The notes under the pieces: model-generated
Databases searched by the model: none
What the model saw: only the letters and a program-made list of their open reading frames with translations
Told to the model about the DNA's origin: nothing
Part shown: positions 27,337 through 36,574 of the stretch, one piece after another
Numbering within the stretch: position 1 is the stretch's first letter
Layout: every line of letters starts with the position of its first letter
Assembly (NCBI GenBank): GCA_012521105.1
Contig: JAAYNA010000051.1
Span: 1 to 64,000, forward strand
DNA length: 64,000 nt
Direction: 5' to 3'
DNA from: Clostridiaceae bacterium
Lineage (GTDB): Bacteria > Bacillota > Clostridia > DSM-8532
Program-made: the position numbers and the translations under genes

Positions 27337-28182
27337 TTAATTTATCCTTTCAGTAACCAGATTGGAAAGTGAAATAAACTGATCTACCGACAGTTCTTCA
27401 CCCCTTGTCTGTTCCTTTAGATTAAGCTCTTTAAGGATATCTTTAATCGTTTGTTTATCAATATTTAAACTCAGGGAACTGCCCATGGAGTTTATCAGTG
27501 TTTTTCTGCGTTGTGAAAATGCTGCTTTAACACACTCATGAAATATTTCATAATCTGATATTTTCTTCCTGTATTCATCTGTAAGTATGATTCTTACAAC
27601 CGTTGAATCAACCTCGGGTTTTGGAATAAAGCAATTCGGTGACACATTAAACATTATTTGGGGTATACCCGCTGCCTGTACTCCTACTGACAAAGCACTG
27701 TAATCCTTTGTTTTTGGCCTCGCTACCATTCTTTGTGCCACTTCCTTCTGCACCATCAAAACCATTCGCTCAATGGGATAATCCCCCTCTAAAAACATCA
27801 TCACTATAGGAGTTGTTACGTAGTAAGGCAGGTTTGAAATAACTTTTACCCGTCCGTGCCAGCCTCTGATCAATTGAGCCATATCAACTTTTAAAGCATC
27901 TGCGTGTATCAGGTCTATATTTTTGAACAGGGCTGTGGTTTCTTTCAGTGCCGGAATTAATTTTTTGTCTATTTCTATTGCAATCACTTTTCCTGCTTTT
28001 TCAGCAAGAGAAACTGTTAATGCACCTATCCCCGGCCCTACTTCAATAATAAGATCTTCTTCCGATAATTCGCCTGCATCAATAATCTTACGTATTATAT
28101 TGGCATCGGTGAGAAAATTCTGTCCCAGTGTTTTCGTTAAGCGTAAATCATATTTATTTAAAATTTCGTTAGTATTTATCAT
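27337..28182 (-). CDS. ksgA: 16S rRNA dimethyladenosine transferase
   Basis: The 281-residue enzyme dimethylates two adjacent adenines near the 3' end of 16S rRNA during 30S assembly, using SAM. Visible motifs are QNFLTD near residue 21, the SAM-binding EVGPGIGALT near 46, and the catalytic NLPYYVTTP near 117. AAGGAG lies before the ATG. It follows the G5/3D gene but a strong terminator lies between, so it likely has its own promoter. RNase M5 (rnmV), often next to ksgA in Firmicutes, is not present in this window. Confidence 0.97.
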   Translation of the reverse strand: MINTNEILNKYDLRLTKTLGQNFLTDANIIRKIIDAGELSEEDLIIEVGPGIGALTVSLAEKAGKVIAIEIDKKLIPALKETTALFKNIDLIHADALKVDMAQLIRGWHGRVKVISNLPYYVTTPIVMMFLEGDYPIERMVLMVQKEVAQRMVARPKTKDYSALSVGVQAAGIPQIMFNVSPNCFIPKPEVDSTVVRIILTDEYRKKISDYEIFHECVKAAFSQRRKTLINSMGSSLSLNIDKQTIKDILKELNLKEQTRGEELSVDQFISLSNLVTERIN

Positions 28183-28248
28183 CAGGCACTCTCCTTAAAT
28201 CTTCACCTCGTAGAAAACTGTGCTGAAATTTCTCTTGAAGGATGTTAC

Positions 28249-28285
28249 CGAAAAATTGTACCGGAACAAAAAACTGCTCCGGTAC
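28249..28285 (-). terminator. Terminator of the G5/3D gene
   Basis: Minus-strand arms GTACCGGA and TCCGGTAC enclose a 12-base loop and are followed by AATTTTT. The hairpin starts about 34 bases past the stop codon of the 3D-domain gene. Confidence 0.85.
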
Positions 28286-28318
28286 GTAAGTAATTTCATT
28301 TTTTACATCATTTAAAGC

Positions 28319-29458
28319 CTAATCTTTGATATAGTCGGTTTCTTTCCACCTGTCATCATTCTGTTCATTCAGAATATATACTCTTACTTTTTTCACGCCC
28401 CATTTTTTAACAGCCTCTGTTGTGTCAAGATATAAATCAATCAGGTCGCCTTTAATGGCACTTCCTATATCCCCGGCAATTGCAAAACCATAGTCAGGTG
28501 TATCTCCCAACACTTCAACATAAACCCTTGTATATAATGGAATCACCTTTGGGTCAACTGCAATAATACCTTCTCTTGCCCTCATACCCGTATAGCATAT
28601 ACCGAATTCAGGATGATCGGGGTGTTTCCCGGTATCCTCGAAAGACGCAGTATAAGCAGTTGCCCGCATATCAAGAACTTTTGAATATCTGACAAGATCA
28701 CCACGGGAGGTTACAAAGTTTGGAACAATCCCATACTCAACTATTTCTATAACAGGCTCTGTAATTACCTCTTCATTCATAAATTCGCGGGATACAATGC
28801 GGCCATCTTCATATGTTAATTTATAATATTTTTCTAAAGTTCCCTCCACTCCGGTCTGAACAACCTTCTTTTCTCCTTTGTTCATTGTCTCGTTTGGTAT
28901 CTCTTCTATAGCATATGGTATTTTCTCAGTTTCTGTCAGCAATTCTTCACGCACCCGGACAATTTTAATATCCATTCCAATTTGTATAGGAGAGTCCAGA
29001 TTTAAGCCCTCCACTTTATCCAGCGGACCCAGAACAATTCCGTTATTTTTTATTGTTTCTCCCACCGTGTCATAATAGGTCTTTACTTCAGTTGTTTTTC
29101 CATCGATAGTGATAGTAACCGGAACCGCACGTTTTATTAATATTTCCTGAATGATTTCGCTGGAAAGCTTCGTTGAAAGAGGTGCGCTGATGTAATCGTA
29201 GGATTCAATGAAAACACCCAGTTGATTAAAGGCTGTTTCAATATCGTTCCCCATTGTCCTTACGAAAATTTCACTGTCGCCGTCCACAATCTTTAATTCT
29301 TTTTTCAGAGCATCATATATTTTGTATCCGAATAACACAGATACACTTATAATCACGAGTAATACAAAAACACAAGCATGGCGCTTAAAGAACCTTGCTG
29401 TACCAGCAATAACAGTTCTTAGCCGGGGCAGGCTGCGCTTTGCATTATACTTTCCCAT
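28319..29458 (-). CDS. G5 and 3D domain-containing cell-wall protein (YabE-like)
   Basis: The 379 residues comprise a cytoplasmic basic start, one membrane segment (about 30-50), two DUF348 ubiquitin-like repeats (about 60-165), a G5 domain (about 175-250), and a C-terminal 3D domain (about 270-370) with D-M-R-A-T-A-Y and a G-D-I-G motif. The 3D domain is the double-psi barrel of lytic transglycosylases such as MltA and of Rpf/YabE-type wall remodelling proteins. The ATG at 29458 follows AAAGGAAG; a longer frame is not supported. The gene has its own promoter at 29669-29697 and a leader of about 200 bases that includes a possible leader peptide. Confidence 0.9.
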   Translation of the reverse strand: MGKYNAKRSLPRLRTVIAGTARFFKRHACVFVLLVIISVSVLFGYKIYDALKKELKIVDGDSEIFVRTMGNDIETAFNQLGVFIESYDYISAPLSTKLSSEIIQEILIKRAVPVTITIDGKTTEVKTYYDTVGETIKNNGIVLGPLDKVEGLNLDSPIQIGMDIKIVRVREELLTETEKIPYAIEEIPNETMNKGEKKVVQTGVEGTLEKYYKLTYEDGRIVSREFMNEEVITEPVIEIVEYGIVPNFVTSRGDLVRYSKVLDMRATAYTASFEDTGKHPDHPEFGICYTGMRAREGIIAVDPKVIPLYTRVYVEVLGDTPDYGFAIAGDIGSAIKGDLIDLYLDTTEAVKKWGVKKVRVYILNEQNDDRWKETDYIKD

Positions 29459-29598
29459 TATCAACTTCCTTTCATTGTTCCTGTGAAGACATTCCACCAT
29501 TAGCATGTCTTACAGATTGATCCTCCCTCATATCCAAAATGAACGGATATTTTTTCTCTGTTTTTTCCGTTAAGGTATTTGGATAAAAAGCTTCATCT

Positions 29599-29637
29599 TC
29601 AGTCTACAAGGGTATCTTCTGGGATTTTTCGCCTCAC
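29599..29637 (-). CDS. Possible 12-residue leader peptide
   Basis: A GTG at 29637 is preceded by a strong GGGGAGG ribosome binding site and opens 12 codons (MRRKIPEDTLVD) ending in TGA. It lies about 25 bases after the predicted transcript start and about 140 bases before the 3D-domain gene. The ribosome binding site is in a hairpin (29638-29655). A role in controlling the downstream gene is plausible but unproven. Confidence 0.35.
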   Translation of the reverse strand: MRRKIPEDTLVD

Positions 29638-29668
29638 ATTACCTCCCCTGGTAATCTTAAACCACACA

Positions 29669-29697
29669 ATCATAAACTATTACCCATCATTTGTCAA
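29669..29697 (-). promoter_or_regulatory. Promoter of the G5/3D gene
   Basis: Minus-strand TTGACA (29692-29697) and TATGAT (29669-29674) with a 17-base spacer. No ydaO-type or other known riboswitch core was recognised in the leader. Confidence 0.7.
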
Positions 29698-29739
29698 ATT
29701 TTTTTACATTTTTTGTACATCCAGCCTATGTTTTTGTTT

Positions 29740-30501
29740 CTACTCACTTCCTTTTGATAAAGAATCATCATTTGTAATGTGTTCCTGTGACTCGGGTTTT
29801 TCAACAGGTTCAGATGATACATCCATAATAACCCATTGTTCAAGCCTGTCATTATATGTAAAATCTAATTCAATAATATTTTCTCCCTGCTTTAAATATT
29901 CGTCGATGGCCTTTCCTGTCAGGTTTACCTGAACGTGTATAATAACCTTTATATTAAAATCAGGTGTTTTGTAAGGTATTACTTCTATTATTGGTTTCTG
30001 GTCTTCTGTACTCACTATTAACTGTATGTCCTCTACATTCTGCACAAAATAATTGGTAAACATTCGGGGTGTCCAATTATTTCCCCAGAAACTGCACAAT
30101 GCTGATGATTTAAGAAATGCTTTGTCGAAATTTTTATCAGATATGGAATTTATCCAGTCATACGCCTCTGTTTTAACCGGTTCGGGATTTATATGAGCTT
30201 TCAGATTCAGAATAAACTGCTTTTGCTCCTCGATAATAAGTTGCTGCTCCTGATTATGTTCTTCAAGTTCTTTGACTTTCTCGTTAAGAGCTTCTATTTG
30301 CCCGCTCATTTCTTCTGCCTGTCGAGATAACCTGCTGTTTTCTTCACTTAAATTCATATTTATACGGCTTAAGGCATCTATGCTTGCCTGATTTGATTCT
30401 CTTAATGTAACAAGGCTTTCCCTGTCCCATAAAAGATAATTAAGCGCAACAAAAACAAAAATAATCAATAAAGAAGTAATTATCACGACAAAACGTTTCA
30501 T
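29740..30501 (-). CDS. Membrane-anchored coiled-coil protein
   Basis: The 253 residues start with one membrane segment (about 4-25), which could be a signal anchor, followed by a long heptad-like coiled coil (about 35-105) rich in Glu, Asn and Leu. The C-terminal 140 residues look like a compact alpha/beta domain on the outer face, ending in a Ser/Asp/Glu-rich tail. I do not recognise the domain. It lies 62 bases after tatD and before the promoter of the 3D-domain gene, so it is probably the last gene of metG-tatD. A role at the cell envelope is inferred from topology only. Confidence 0.65.
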   Translation of the reverse strand: MKRFVVIITSLLIIFVFVALNYLLWDRESLVTLRESNQASIDALSRINMNLSEENSRLSRQAEEMSGQIEALNEKVKELEEHNQEQQLIIEEQKQFILNLKAHINPEPVKTEAYDWINSISDKNFDKAFLKSSALCSFWGNNWTPRMFTNYFVQNVEDIQLIVSTEDQKPIIEVIPYKTPDFNIKVIIHVQVNLTGKAIDEYLKQGENIIELDFTYNDRLEQWVIMDVSSEPVEKPESQEHITNDDSLSKGSE

Positions 30502-30563
30502 ATCCCATCCTCCTGTTGAACCAAAATTAAAAGTCTCAACAAACAGGGGTGCGGTTTTTTATG

Positions 30564-31334
30564 CTATAGCTCAAGTCCAAATAATTTATCAGCATTTAAA
30601 GCCGTTGCTTCGGCAATAACATCAAAATCTGTGTTGCGTATTTCCGAAATTTTTTGAATGATCTCATGCAGATACCCGGAATGATTACGTTTACCTCTAT
30701 AGGGTACCGGAGCCATATAAGGGCTGTCAGTTTCGACAAGGAGCCTGTCAACAGGTACGTATTTTGCAACTTCAACAGGTCTTTTCGCATTTTTGAATGT
30801 GACTGCTCCGCCTAATGAGATATAAAAACCCATATCAAGCACTGTTTTTGCAAATTCAACACTTCCGGAAAAACAATGGAAAACCCCACCTGCATCATAG
30901 CCTTTTTCTGCCTTGATAATATCCAATACGTCTTTGTGTGCTTCTCTGTCGTGGATAATCAAAGGCAGCTTTAATTCCAGAGCCAGTTGGATATGTGCGG
31001 CAAAGCATTTCTTTTGTATTTCGGATGGGGAAAAGTTATAGTGGTAATCCAAACCTGTTTCGCCTATAGCAACGACTTTGTTATTTAAAGCCAGTTCACG
31101 AACAGTTTTTATGGCTTCGTCCGAAAACTCCTTCGCATCGTGAGGATGGATACCCACAGTACAATACAAAAAATCAAACCTTTTTGAAAGTTCTATACAT
31201 TTACGGGCCGAATCCAGATTGCTTGACGGATTCACGACCCGTATCACACCCTGCTGCTGTATTTTTTCTAATACGTCATCCCTGTCGGTATCGAATTGCT
31301 TATCATCATAATGAGCATGGGAATCAACTATCAT
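30564..31334 (-). CDS. tatD: TatD family metal-dependent hydrolase
   Basis: The 256-residue TIM-barrel protein has the metal ligands of the family: H-A-H near residue 6, a Glu in GETGLDYHYN near 94, His in LIIHDREAH near 128, His in VFHCFSGS near 155, and Asp in VETDSPYM near 204. TatD proteins are 3'-5' exonucleases acting in DNA repair or RNA turnover. It follows metG by 71 bases, an arrangement conserved in Firmicutes. Confidence 0.93.
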   Translation of the reverse strand: MIVDSHAHYDDKQFDTDRDDVLEKIQQQGVIRVVNPSSNLDSARKCIELSKRFDFLYCTVGIHPHDAKEFSDEAIKTVRELALNNKVVAIGETGLDYHYNFSPSEIQKKCFAAHIQLALELKLPLIIHDREAHKDVLDIIKAEKGYDAGGVFHCFSGSVEFAKTVLDMGFYISLGGAVTFKNAKRPVEVAKYVPVDRLLVETDSPYMAPVPYRGKRNHSGYLHEIIQKISEIRNTDFDVIAEATALNADKLFGLEL

Positions 31335-31405
31335 AATACCCTCTGTTTCTTCGTCTTATTTGTAAGTGTAAATATACTTTAAACAGGTAACACCAGACAA
31401 TGGTT

Positions 31406-33367
31406 TTAGCTTATCCTGCTGCCCACCGGAATGTCCCCATCTACAGTAGCCAATACAAGATCATTTTCATTGCTTGCTGCCAGAATCATGCCCTGTGACT
31501 CAATGCCCATCAGTTTCGCAGGTTTAAGATTTGCTATCATAATCACCTTTTTACCAATCAGTTCTTCGGGAGTGTAGTATTTAGCTATACCCGAGACAAC
31601 CTGACGAGTTTCAACACCTATATCCAATTGCAGTTTAAGAAGTTTTTCCGACTTCTTTACTTTCTCACAGGAAATTACTTTTGCAACCCTTAAGTCAAGT
31701 TTTGCAAAATCATCTATCTGAATTTGTGGCAGTATTTCCGGAACTTCTGCTTCCTTATCATCATCTTTGGCATGAACATTCATTTTTTCCAGTTCAGCCA
31801 ATTCCTTTTCAATATCTATCCTTGGAAACAAGGGTTCTTTTTCTGCCACGGCTTTATCTGCTGAATATAACCCCCATGTTTTAGCACTTTCCCAAAACCT
31901 CATGTCTTCAGAAATCCCAAACTGGTCCCATATTTTTTGCGGGGTGTCGGGCATGAATGGCTGAATTAAAATGGAAATTATTCTTATGCTTTCTGTAAGA
32001 TTGTACAGAACCTGAGCCAGCCTGGGTTTATTCTTCTCGTCCCTGGCAAGAATCCATGGAGTGGTTTCATCTATATACTTGTTGGTGCGGGATATTGACT
32101 TCCAAATTTCCTGCAGTGCGGTACTGAACTGAAGCCGATCCAGAAGTTTTTCAACAGTTTCGGCCGTTCCTTCAACGGTTTGTATTAAATCATTGTCTAT
32201 ATCTGCTTTTTCCCTGTTTTCGGGAATAATACCGCCAAAGTATTTTCTAATCATTGCTGCCGTTCTGCTAACCAGGTTACCTAAATCGTTAGCCAGATCC
32301 GAATTAATGCGGTGTATTAAAGCTTCATTTGAAAATACACCATCAGAACCAAAGGGAACCTCTCTAAGCAGGAAATACCGTATAGCATCAAGTCCGTATT
32401 TCTCAACAAGAACAACGGGATCAACCACATTACCCTTTGATTTGGACATTTTACCGCCCTCCAGGATAAGCCATCCATGGCCGTAGACCTGTTTAGGCAG
32501 TGGCAGATCAAGAGCCATTAGCATACAGGGCCATATAATGGTATGAAAGCGCACAATTTCTTTGCCAACAAGGTGAACATCTGCCGGCCAGTATCGTTTG
32601 AAATTCTCATCGTTGTCCGATAAGAAACCCAGGGCAGTAATATAATTGGAAAGGGCATCAATCCAAACATAAATAACATGTTTATCATCAAAGGTTACAG
32701 GAATACCCCAGTTAAAGGATGTTCTGGATACGCATAAATCTTCAAGGCCGGGTTTTATAAAGTTATTTATCATTTCATTTTTTCTTGACACCGGCTGAAT
32801 AAAATCCGGATTTTCTTCATAGTGTTTTATCAGGCGTTCCTGATACTTGGAAAGCCTGAAAAAATAACTTTCTTCCTTTGTTAATTCAACATCACGGCCG
32901 CAATCGGGACATTTTCCATCCTTAAGCTGTGTTTCGGTCCAGAAGGATTCGCACGGTGTACAGTACCATCCTTCGTACTCGCTTTTATAAATATCTCCTT
33001 TATCATATAACTTTTTAAAAATTTTCTGCACAGCCGCAACATGTTCTTCATCGGTTGTGCGGATAAATTTGTCGTTTGTAATCTTCATTAACTTCCATAA
33101 TTTCTTTATTCCGTCAACAATGTGGTCAACATATTCTTTCGGGGATACCCCTTCTTCTTTAGCTATCCTTTCTATTTTCTGGCCATGCTCGTCAGTGCCT
33201 GTCAGAAACATAACATCGTATCCCTGAAGCCTTTTATACCTGGCCATTACATCTGCAGCAACAGTTGTATAGGAATGTCCTATATGAAGCTTCCCGCTTG
33301 GATAATAAATTGGTGTTGTAATGTAATATGTTTTTTGATTTGTTTTATAATCTTTTTTGCTCTCCAC
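31406..33367 (-). CDS. metG: Methionyl-tRNA synthetase
   Basis: This 653-residue class I synthetase has the HIGH motif as HIGHS near residue 26 and KMSKS near 300. Zinc-binding Cys-x2-Cys pairs are at CTPC and CPDC between about 126 and 150. The C-terminal 100 residues are the EMAP-type tRNA-binding domain, starting near DFAKLDLRVAKV. It charges both initiator and elongator tRNA-Met. The start codon is GTG, with GGAGG seven bases upstream. No T-box leader was recognised. Confidence 0.97.
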   Translation of the reverse strand: MESKKDYKTNQKTYYITTPIYYPSGKLHIGHSYTTVAADVMARYKRLQGYDVMFLTGTDEHGQKIERIAKEEGVSPKEYVDHIVDGIKKLWKLMKITNDKFIRTTDEEHVAAVQKIFKKLYDKGDIYKSEYEGWYCTPCESFWTETQLKDGKCPDCGRDVELTKEESYFFRLSKYQERLIKHYEENPDFIQPVSRKNEMINNFIKPGLEDLCVSRTSFNWGIPVTFDDKHVIYVWIDALSNYITALGFLSDNDENFKRYWPADVHLVGKEIVRFHTIIWPCMLMALDLPLPKQVYGHGWLILEGGKMSKSKGNVVDPVVLVEKYGLDAIRYFLLREVPFGSDGVFSNEALIHRINSDLANDLGNLVSRTAAMIRKYFGGIIPENREKADIDNDLIQTVEGTAETVEKLLDRLQFSTALQEIWKSISRTNKYIDETTPWILARDEKNKPRLAQVLYNLTESIRIISILIQPFMPDTPQKIWDQFGISEDMRFWESAKTWGLYSADKAVAEKEPLFPRIDIEKELAELEKMNVHAKDDDKEAEVPEILPQIQIDDFAKLDLRVAKVISCEKVKKSEKLLKLQLDIGVETRQVVSGIAKYYTPEELIGKKVIMIANLKPAKLMGIESQGMILAASNENDLVLATVDGDIPVGSRIS

Positions 33368-33694
33368 TTTTAATCCTCCAATATATTGCCACTTCTATTG
33401 TTTTTATTTACTAATTAATGTATCTTCAAATAATAAGTATAATACAATATTAAAGTCTAATTCTTTTATAGAGTATCTTTTATGTATCTATACTATCTTA
33501 ATCCATTATTTTTTTCAAGACAATGATTTTCAGCCGGTCCAATATTGAAGTATTTGTCAATATACTATATTCTATAATTGATAAGTCGACAAGGCGCTTT
33601 ACAGAGCCACAGCAAAAGGCAGGTACATTGTAAAAGCTCGCGCTTTTTCCGCCTCTGTCAGGTTTATTCTAAAAATAAAGTTCAGGTGATTATT
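33368..33694. other. Divergent gap between metG and ispF-like gene
   Basis: The gap is AT-rich and should contain divergent promoters. A weak minus-strand pair TTGAAA-17-TAGTAT may serve metG. The ispF-side part (33590-33694) has higher GC and short hairpins. No T-box core (the AGGGTGG-type element) is present. No gene is supported. Confidence 0.45.
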
Positions 33695-34180
33695 ATGTTC
33701 AAGGTTGCAATCGGGCAGGACAGCCATAGATTTGATTTTGATAACCCCGACAAAAAACTTGTTCTTGGCGGAGTTGTTTTTGAAGGCCCACCTCTTAGTG
33801 GTAACAGTGATGCTGACGTAGTTCTCCATGCGCTGGCAAATGCAATATCGGGTATAACCGGTGTTAATATTCTTGGTGAAATAGCAGATAAAATGTGTCT
33901 TAAGGAAGGCATCACAGACAGCAGCGCCTATGTTAAAGAAGCGCTGAAATATTTCAGCGGTGATATATACCACGTTTCATTTTCCATAGAATGCTTAAAG
34001 CCAAAAATAACACCAAAGATACCTGCTATGAAAAAGAGCATTGCAAATTTACTTAATATAAATGAAGGAAATATAGGAATTACAGCAACTACCGGTGAGG
34101 GCCTGACCGATTTTGGAAAAGGTCTTGGTATTCAGTGTTTTTGCATACTTACAGCCTCTGTTAATAACAATATAACATGA
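33695..34180 (+). CDS. IspF-like 2-C-methyl-D-erythritol 2,4-cyclodiphosphate synthase, divergent
   Basis: The 161-residue protein matches the YgbB/IspF fold. It keeps the metal ligands: Asp-x-His in GQDSHRF and the His in SDADVVLHAL. The Thr/Glu-containing TATTGEGL segment near the C-terminus is also present. It departs from typical IspF at two places: the GDIG-x2-FPDTDP segment is replaced by GEIADKMCLKEGITD, and the Asp after the active-site His is Asn. IspF closes CDP-ME-2-phosphate into the cyclic diphosphate of the isoprenoid pathway. Whether this variant keeps that activity is uncertain. A TTCAGGTGA site supports the ATG at 33695. Confidence 0.8.
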   Translation: MFKVAIGQDSHRFDFDNPDKKLVLGGVVFEGPPLSGNSDADVVLHALANAISGITGVNILGEIADKMCLKEGITDSSAYVKEALKYFSGDIYHVSFSIECLKPKITPKIPAMKKSIANLLNINEGNIGITATTGEGLTDFGKGLGIQCFCILTASVNNNIT

Positions 34181-34222
34181 TTCGGGTTTAAAAGTTACAA
34201 ATACTAATGCACAGAGGTGTTA

Positions 34223-34936
34223 ATGAGAATGCTGAAAATTGAACATCTGACCAAAAAATACGGAGATAAAACAGCTGTTGACAACTTATCCCTGCACATT
34301 AAAAAGGGGATGATCTACGGTTTTATAGGTCATAACGGTGCAGGAAAAACCACCACCATTAAATCCTGCTGTGGGATTCTGAAATTTGATAACGGCGAAA
34401 TCTATATCGACGGTGTATCGATAAAAGAGGACCCGCTTGGCTGTAAACGTAAGTTAGCCTATATTCCTGATAACCCGTATCTGTATGAATTTCTTTCAGG
34501 GATTAAATATTTAAATTTTGTTGCAGACATTTTTGATGTGCCTAAAACAGAACGTGAAGAAAGAATTAAGAAATATGCCGATCTGTTTGAACTGACTGAT
34601 GACCTTGCGCAGCCAATATCATCATACTCCCGGGGTATGAAGCAGAAGCTGGCCATAATATCGGCATTAATCCATGACCCGAAACTTGTAATTATGGATG
34701 AACCCTTTGTCGGTCTTGATCCGAAAGCCACCCATTATTTAAAAAACATTATGCGCAAGATTTGCGATAACGGTGGCGCAATATTCTTTTCCACCCATGT
34801 TCTTGAAGTGGCAGAAAAACTTTGTGATGAAGTTGCAATAATTAGAAAGGGCAAGCTTGTAATATCGGGCACCATGGAGGAAGTTAAAGGAAATGACTCT
34901 CTTGAGGATGTCTTTCTTGAACTGGAGGGGGAATAG
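34223..34936 (+). CDS. ABC transporter ATP-binding protein
   Basis: The 237-residue ATPase has Walker A GHNGAGKTT, signature YSRGMKQK and Walker B LVIMDEPFVGLD, followed by the usual His switch in FSTHV. It most resembles ABC-2 type export ATPases of the BcrA/CcmA group. The ATG at 34223 is preceded by AGAGG; another ATG follows two codons later. The permease starts three bases after the stop, so the two form an exporter with an unknown cargo. Confidence 0.92.
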   Translation: MRMLKIEHLTKKYGDKTAVDNLSLHIKKGMIYGFIGHNGAGKTTTIKSCCGILKFDNGEIYIDGVSIKEDPLGCKRKLAYIPDNPYLYEFLSGIKYLNFVADIFDVPKTEREERIKKYADLFELTDDLAQPISSYSRGMKQKLAIISALIHDPKLVIMDEPFVGLDPKATHYLKNIMRKICDNGGAIFFSTHVLEVAEKLCDEVAIIRKGKLVISGTMEEVKGNDSLEDVFLELEGE

Positions 34937-34939
34937 AGT

Positions 34940-36541
34940 ATGCTAAAAGCGTTAATTATTACACGGCTTAAAGCGTTATACGGTTCTTTTTTTCATAGTT
35001 CCAGGTTTAAAAAGAAGCGTCGTGGCAGCTTTAAAATTCTTGTTGCAATATTTGCTCTCTATATCATAGCAACTTTCTTTTTTATGTTTTTCGGGTTCTT
35101 CCATGCCATTTGCCAGCCAATGGTCAGCTCGGGTTTTGCCTGGCTGTATTTCAGTATTGCATCTTTAACAGCCATCGTCCTTTGCTTTATTGGAAGTGTC
35201 TTTTTGACAAAGGCACAATTGTTCGACGCACAGGACAATGAGCTTCTTATGAGCATGCCAATACCGCCGGGATACATTCTGCTTAGCAGAATTGCAATGC
35301 TTCTTGTTTTGAATTATATTTTCCAGTTGTTTATATTAGTTCCGGCAGGTATTGTTTACTATATGAATTATACCGTAACGGCAGTTGGCATTGTTTTCTT
35401 TATAATTGAATTTTTATTTCTGCCTCTTATTCCATTAACTCTATCCTGTATTTTCGGCTGGCTGCTTGCTGTTATCAGTGAAAGAGTACGGAATAAATCA
35501 CTTATAACCACTGTTATGTCTCTGTTTTTTCTGGCTTTCTATTTCTACTTTATATTTCAGACAAATCGTTATCTCCAGGTATTAATAGAGAATATTCATC
35601 TGATAGGATCCAAAATCGGGAGTTTCGTATTCCCGGTATATCACTTTGGGCTTTCAATCGCCGAAGAAAATATTTCAAGCCTTGTTTTATTCCTTTTAAG
35701 TGCCATTGTCCCCTTTGCTATTGTATATGCTGTACTGGCACACAATTTCATAAAAATTACAACAACAAAAAAGGGGTTAACAAGAATCAAATATAAAGAA
35801 CAGCCTTTGAAGGTGGGCAGTGCAAAATCAGCGCTTCTTAAAAAGGAATTAAACCGGTTTTATACCAGCCCAATGTACATTCTGAATGCTTCACTTGGGG
35901 TTGTGTTCACACTTGCATTTGCTGTGGCACTGATTATATATCGTGATTTGCCAAACCTCATTATAAAGGACTATCCTCAGCTTTCTACATATATTAACCC
36001 GCTGTTGATTACAATGATCTGCCTTTTATCGTCATCAAACATTATTTCTGCTCCTTCGATATCTTTGGAAGGCAAGAGTATCTGGATTGTACAGTCCTTT
36101 CCTGTAGACGGAAGCGATGTGCTGCTTGCAAAAGCGAAGATGCATATGGTCATTTGTCTTCCACCGGTGTTCTTAGCATCGCTTGCGTGTATATTCACGA
36201 TGAAGTTTTCGCTGGTACAAATCTTTTTAACTCTTTTGCTGCCTGCGCTGGTTACTGTATTCTGCGCCCTGTTCGGAGTAGTCATAAATCTGCATTTTCC
36301 TAAATTCGACTGGCTAAATGAAACAGTAGCTGTAAAACAAAGCATGAGCACGGGAATTGCAATGTTTGCATCTATGGCAGTTATCCTGTTGCCTGCAATT
36401 CTGTATGGCTTGCTGTTTATGCAAGCAATGTCGGTAGAGCTATTCATGTTTATCTTTGCGATAATATTAAGTGCTGTTTGCCTGTGGATGTACAGGTATC
36501 TAAAAACAAAAGGAAGTGCAATTTTTGCTTATCTTGGTTAG
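34940..36541 (+). CDS. ABC transporter permease
   Basis: The 533-residue integral membrane protein has roughly 12 hydrophobic segments in two groups separated by a cytoplasmic loop (about 255-310). This suggests a large single-chain ABC exporter permease, perhaps of the putative ABC exporter/DUF class found in Firmicutes. It begins three bases after the ATPase gene with GGAGGGGG as ribosome binding site. A bidirectional terminator follows directly. Substrate unknown; candidates include peptides, lantibiotics or drugs. Confidence 0.85.
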   Translation: MLKALIITRLKALYGSFFHSSRFKKKRRGSFKILVAIFALYIIATFFFMFFGFFHAICQPMVSSGFAWLYFSIASLTAIVLCFIGSVFLTKAQLFDAQDNELLMSMPIPPGYILLSRIAMLLVLNYIFQLFILVPAGIVYYMNYTVTAVGIVFFIIEFLFLPLIPLTLSCIFGWLLAVISERVRNKSLITTVMSLFFLAFYFYFIFQTNRYLQVLIENIHLIGSKIGSFVFPVYHFGLSIAEENISSLVLFLLSAIVPFAIVYAVLAHNFIKITTTKKGLTRIKYKEQPLKVGSAKSALLKKELNRFYTSPMYILNASLGVVFTLAFAVALIIYRDLPNLIIKDYPQLSTYINPLLITMICLLSSSNIISAPSISLEGKSIWIVQSFPVDGSDVLLAKAKMHMVICLPPVFLASLACIFTMKFSLVQIFLTLLLPALVTVFCALFGVVINLHFPKFDWLNETVAVKQSMSTGIAMFASMAVILLPAILYGLLFMQAMSVELFMFIFAIILSAVCLWMYRYLKTKGSAIFAYLG

Positions 36542-36542
36542 T

Positions 36543-36574
36543 AAAAAAAGAGTACCTCATGGTACTCTTTTTTT
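36543..36574. terminator. Bidirectional terminator between the ABC permease and rex
   Basis: Seven A's, GAGTACC, a TCAT loop, GGTACTC and seven T's form a near-perfect hairpin. It serves both the rightward permease gene and the leftward rex gene; rex ends right at its edge. Confidence 0.92.

Noticed and set aside
29459-29668. c-di-AMP (ydaO) riboswitch before the G5/3D gene
   Set aside because: Such riboswitches are common before this type of gene, but I could not find the conserved core blocks in the leader.
33368-33560. T-box leader of metG
   Set aside because: The AGGGTGG-type antiterminator core and the expected specifier loop were not found.
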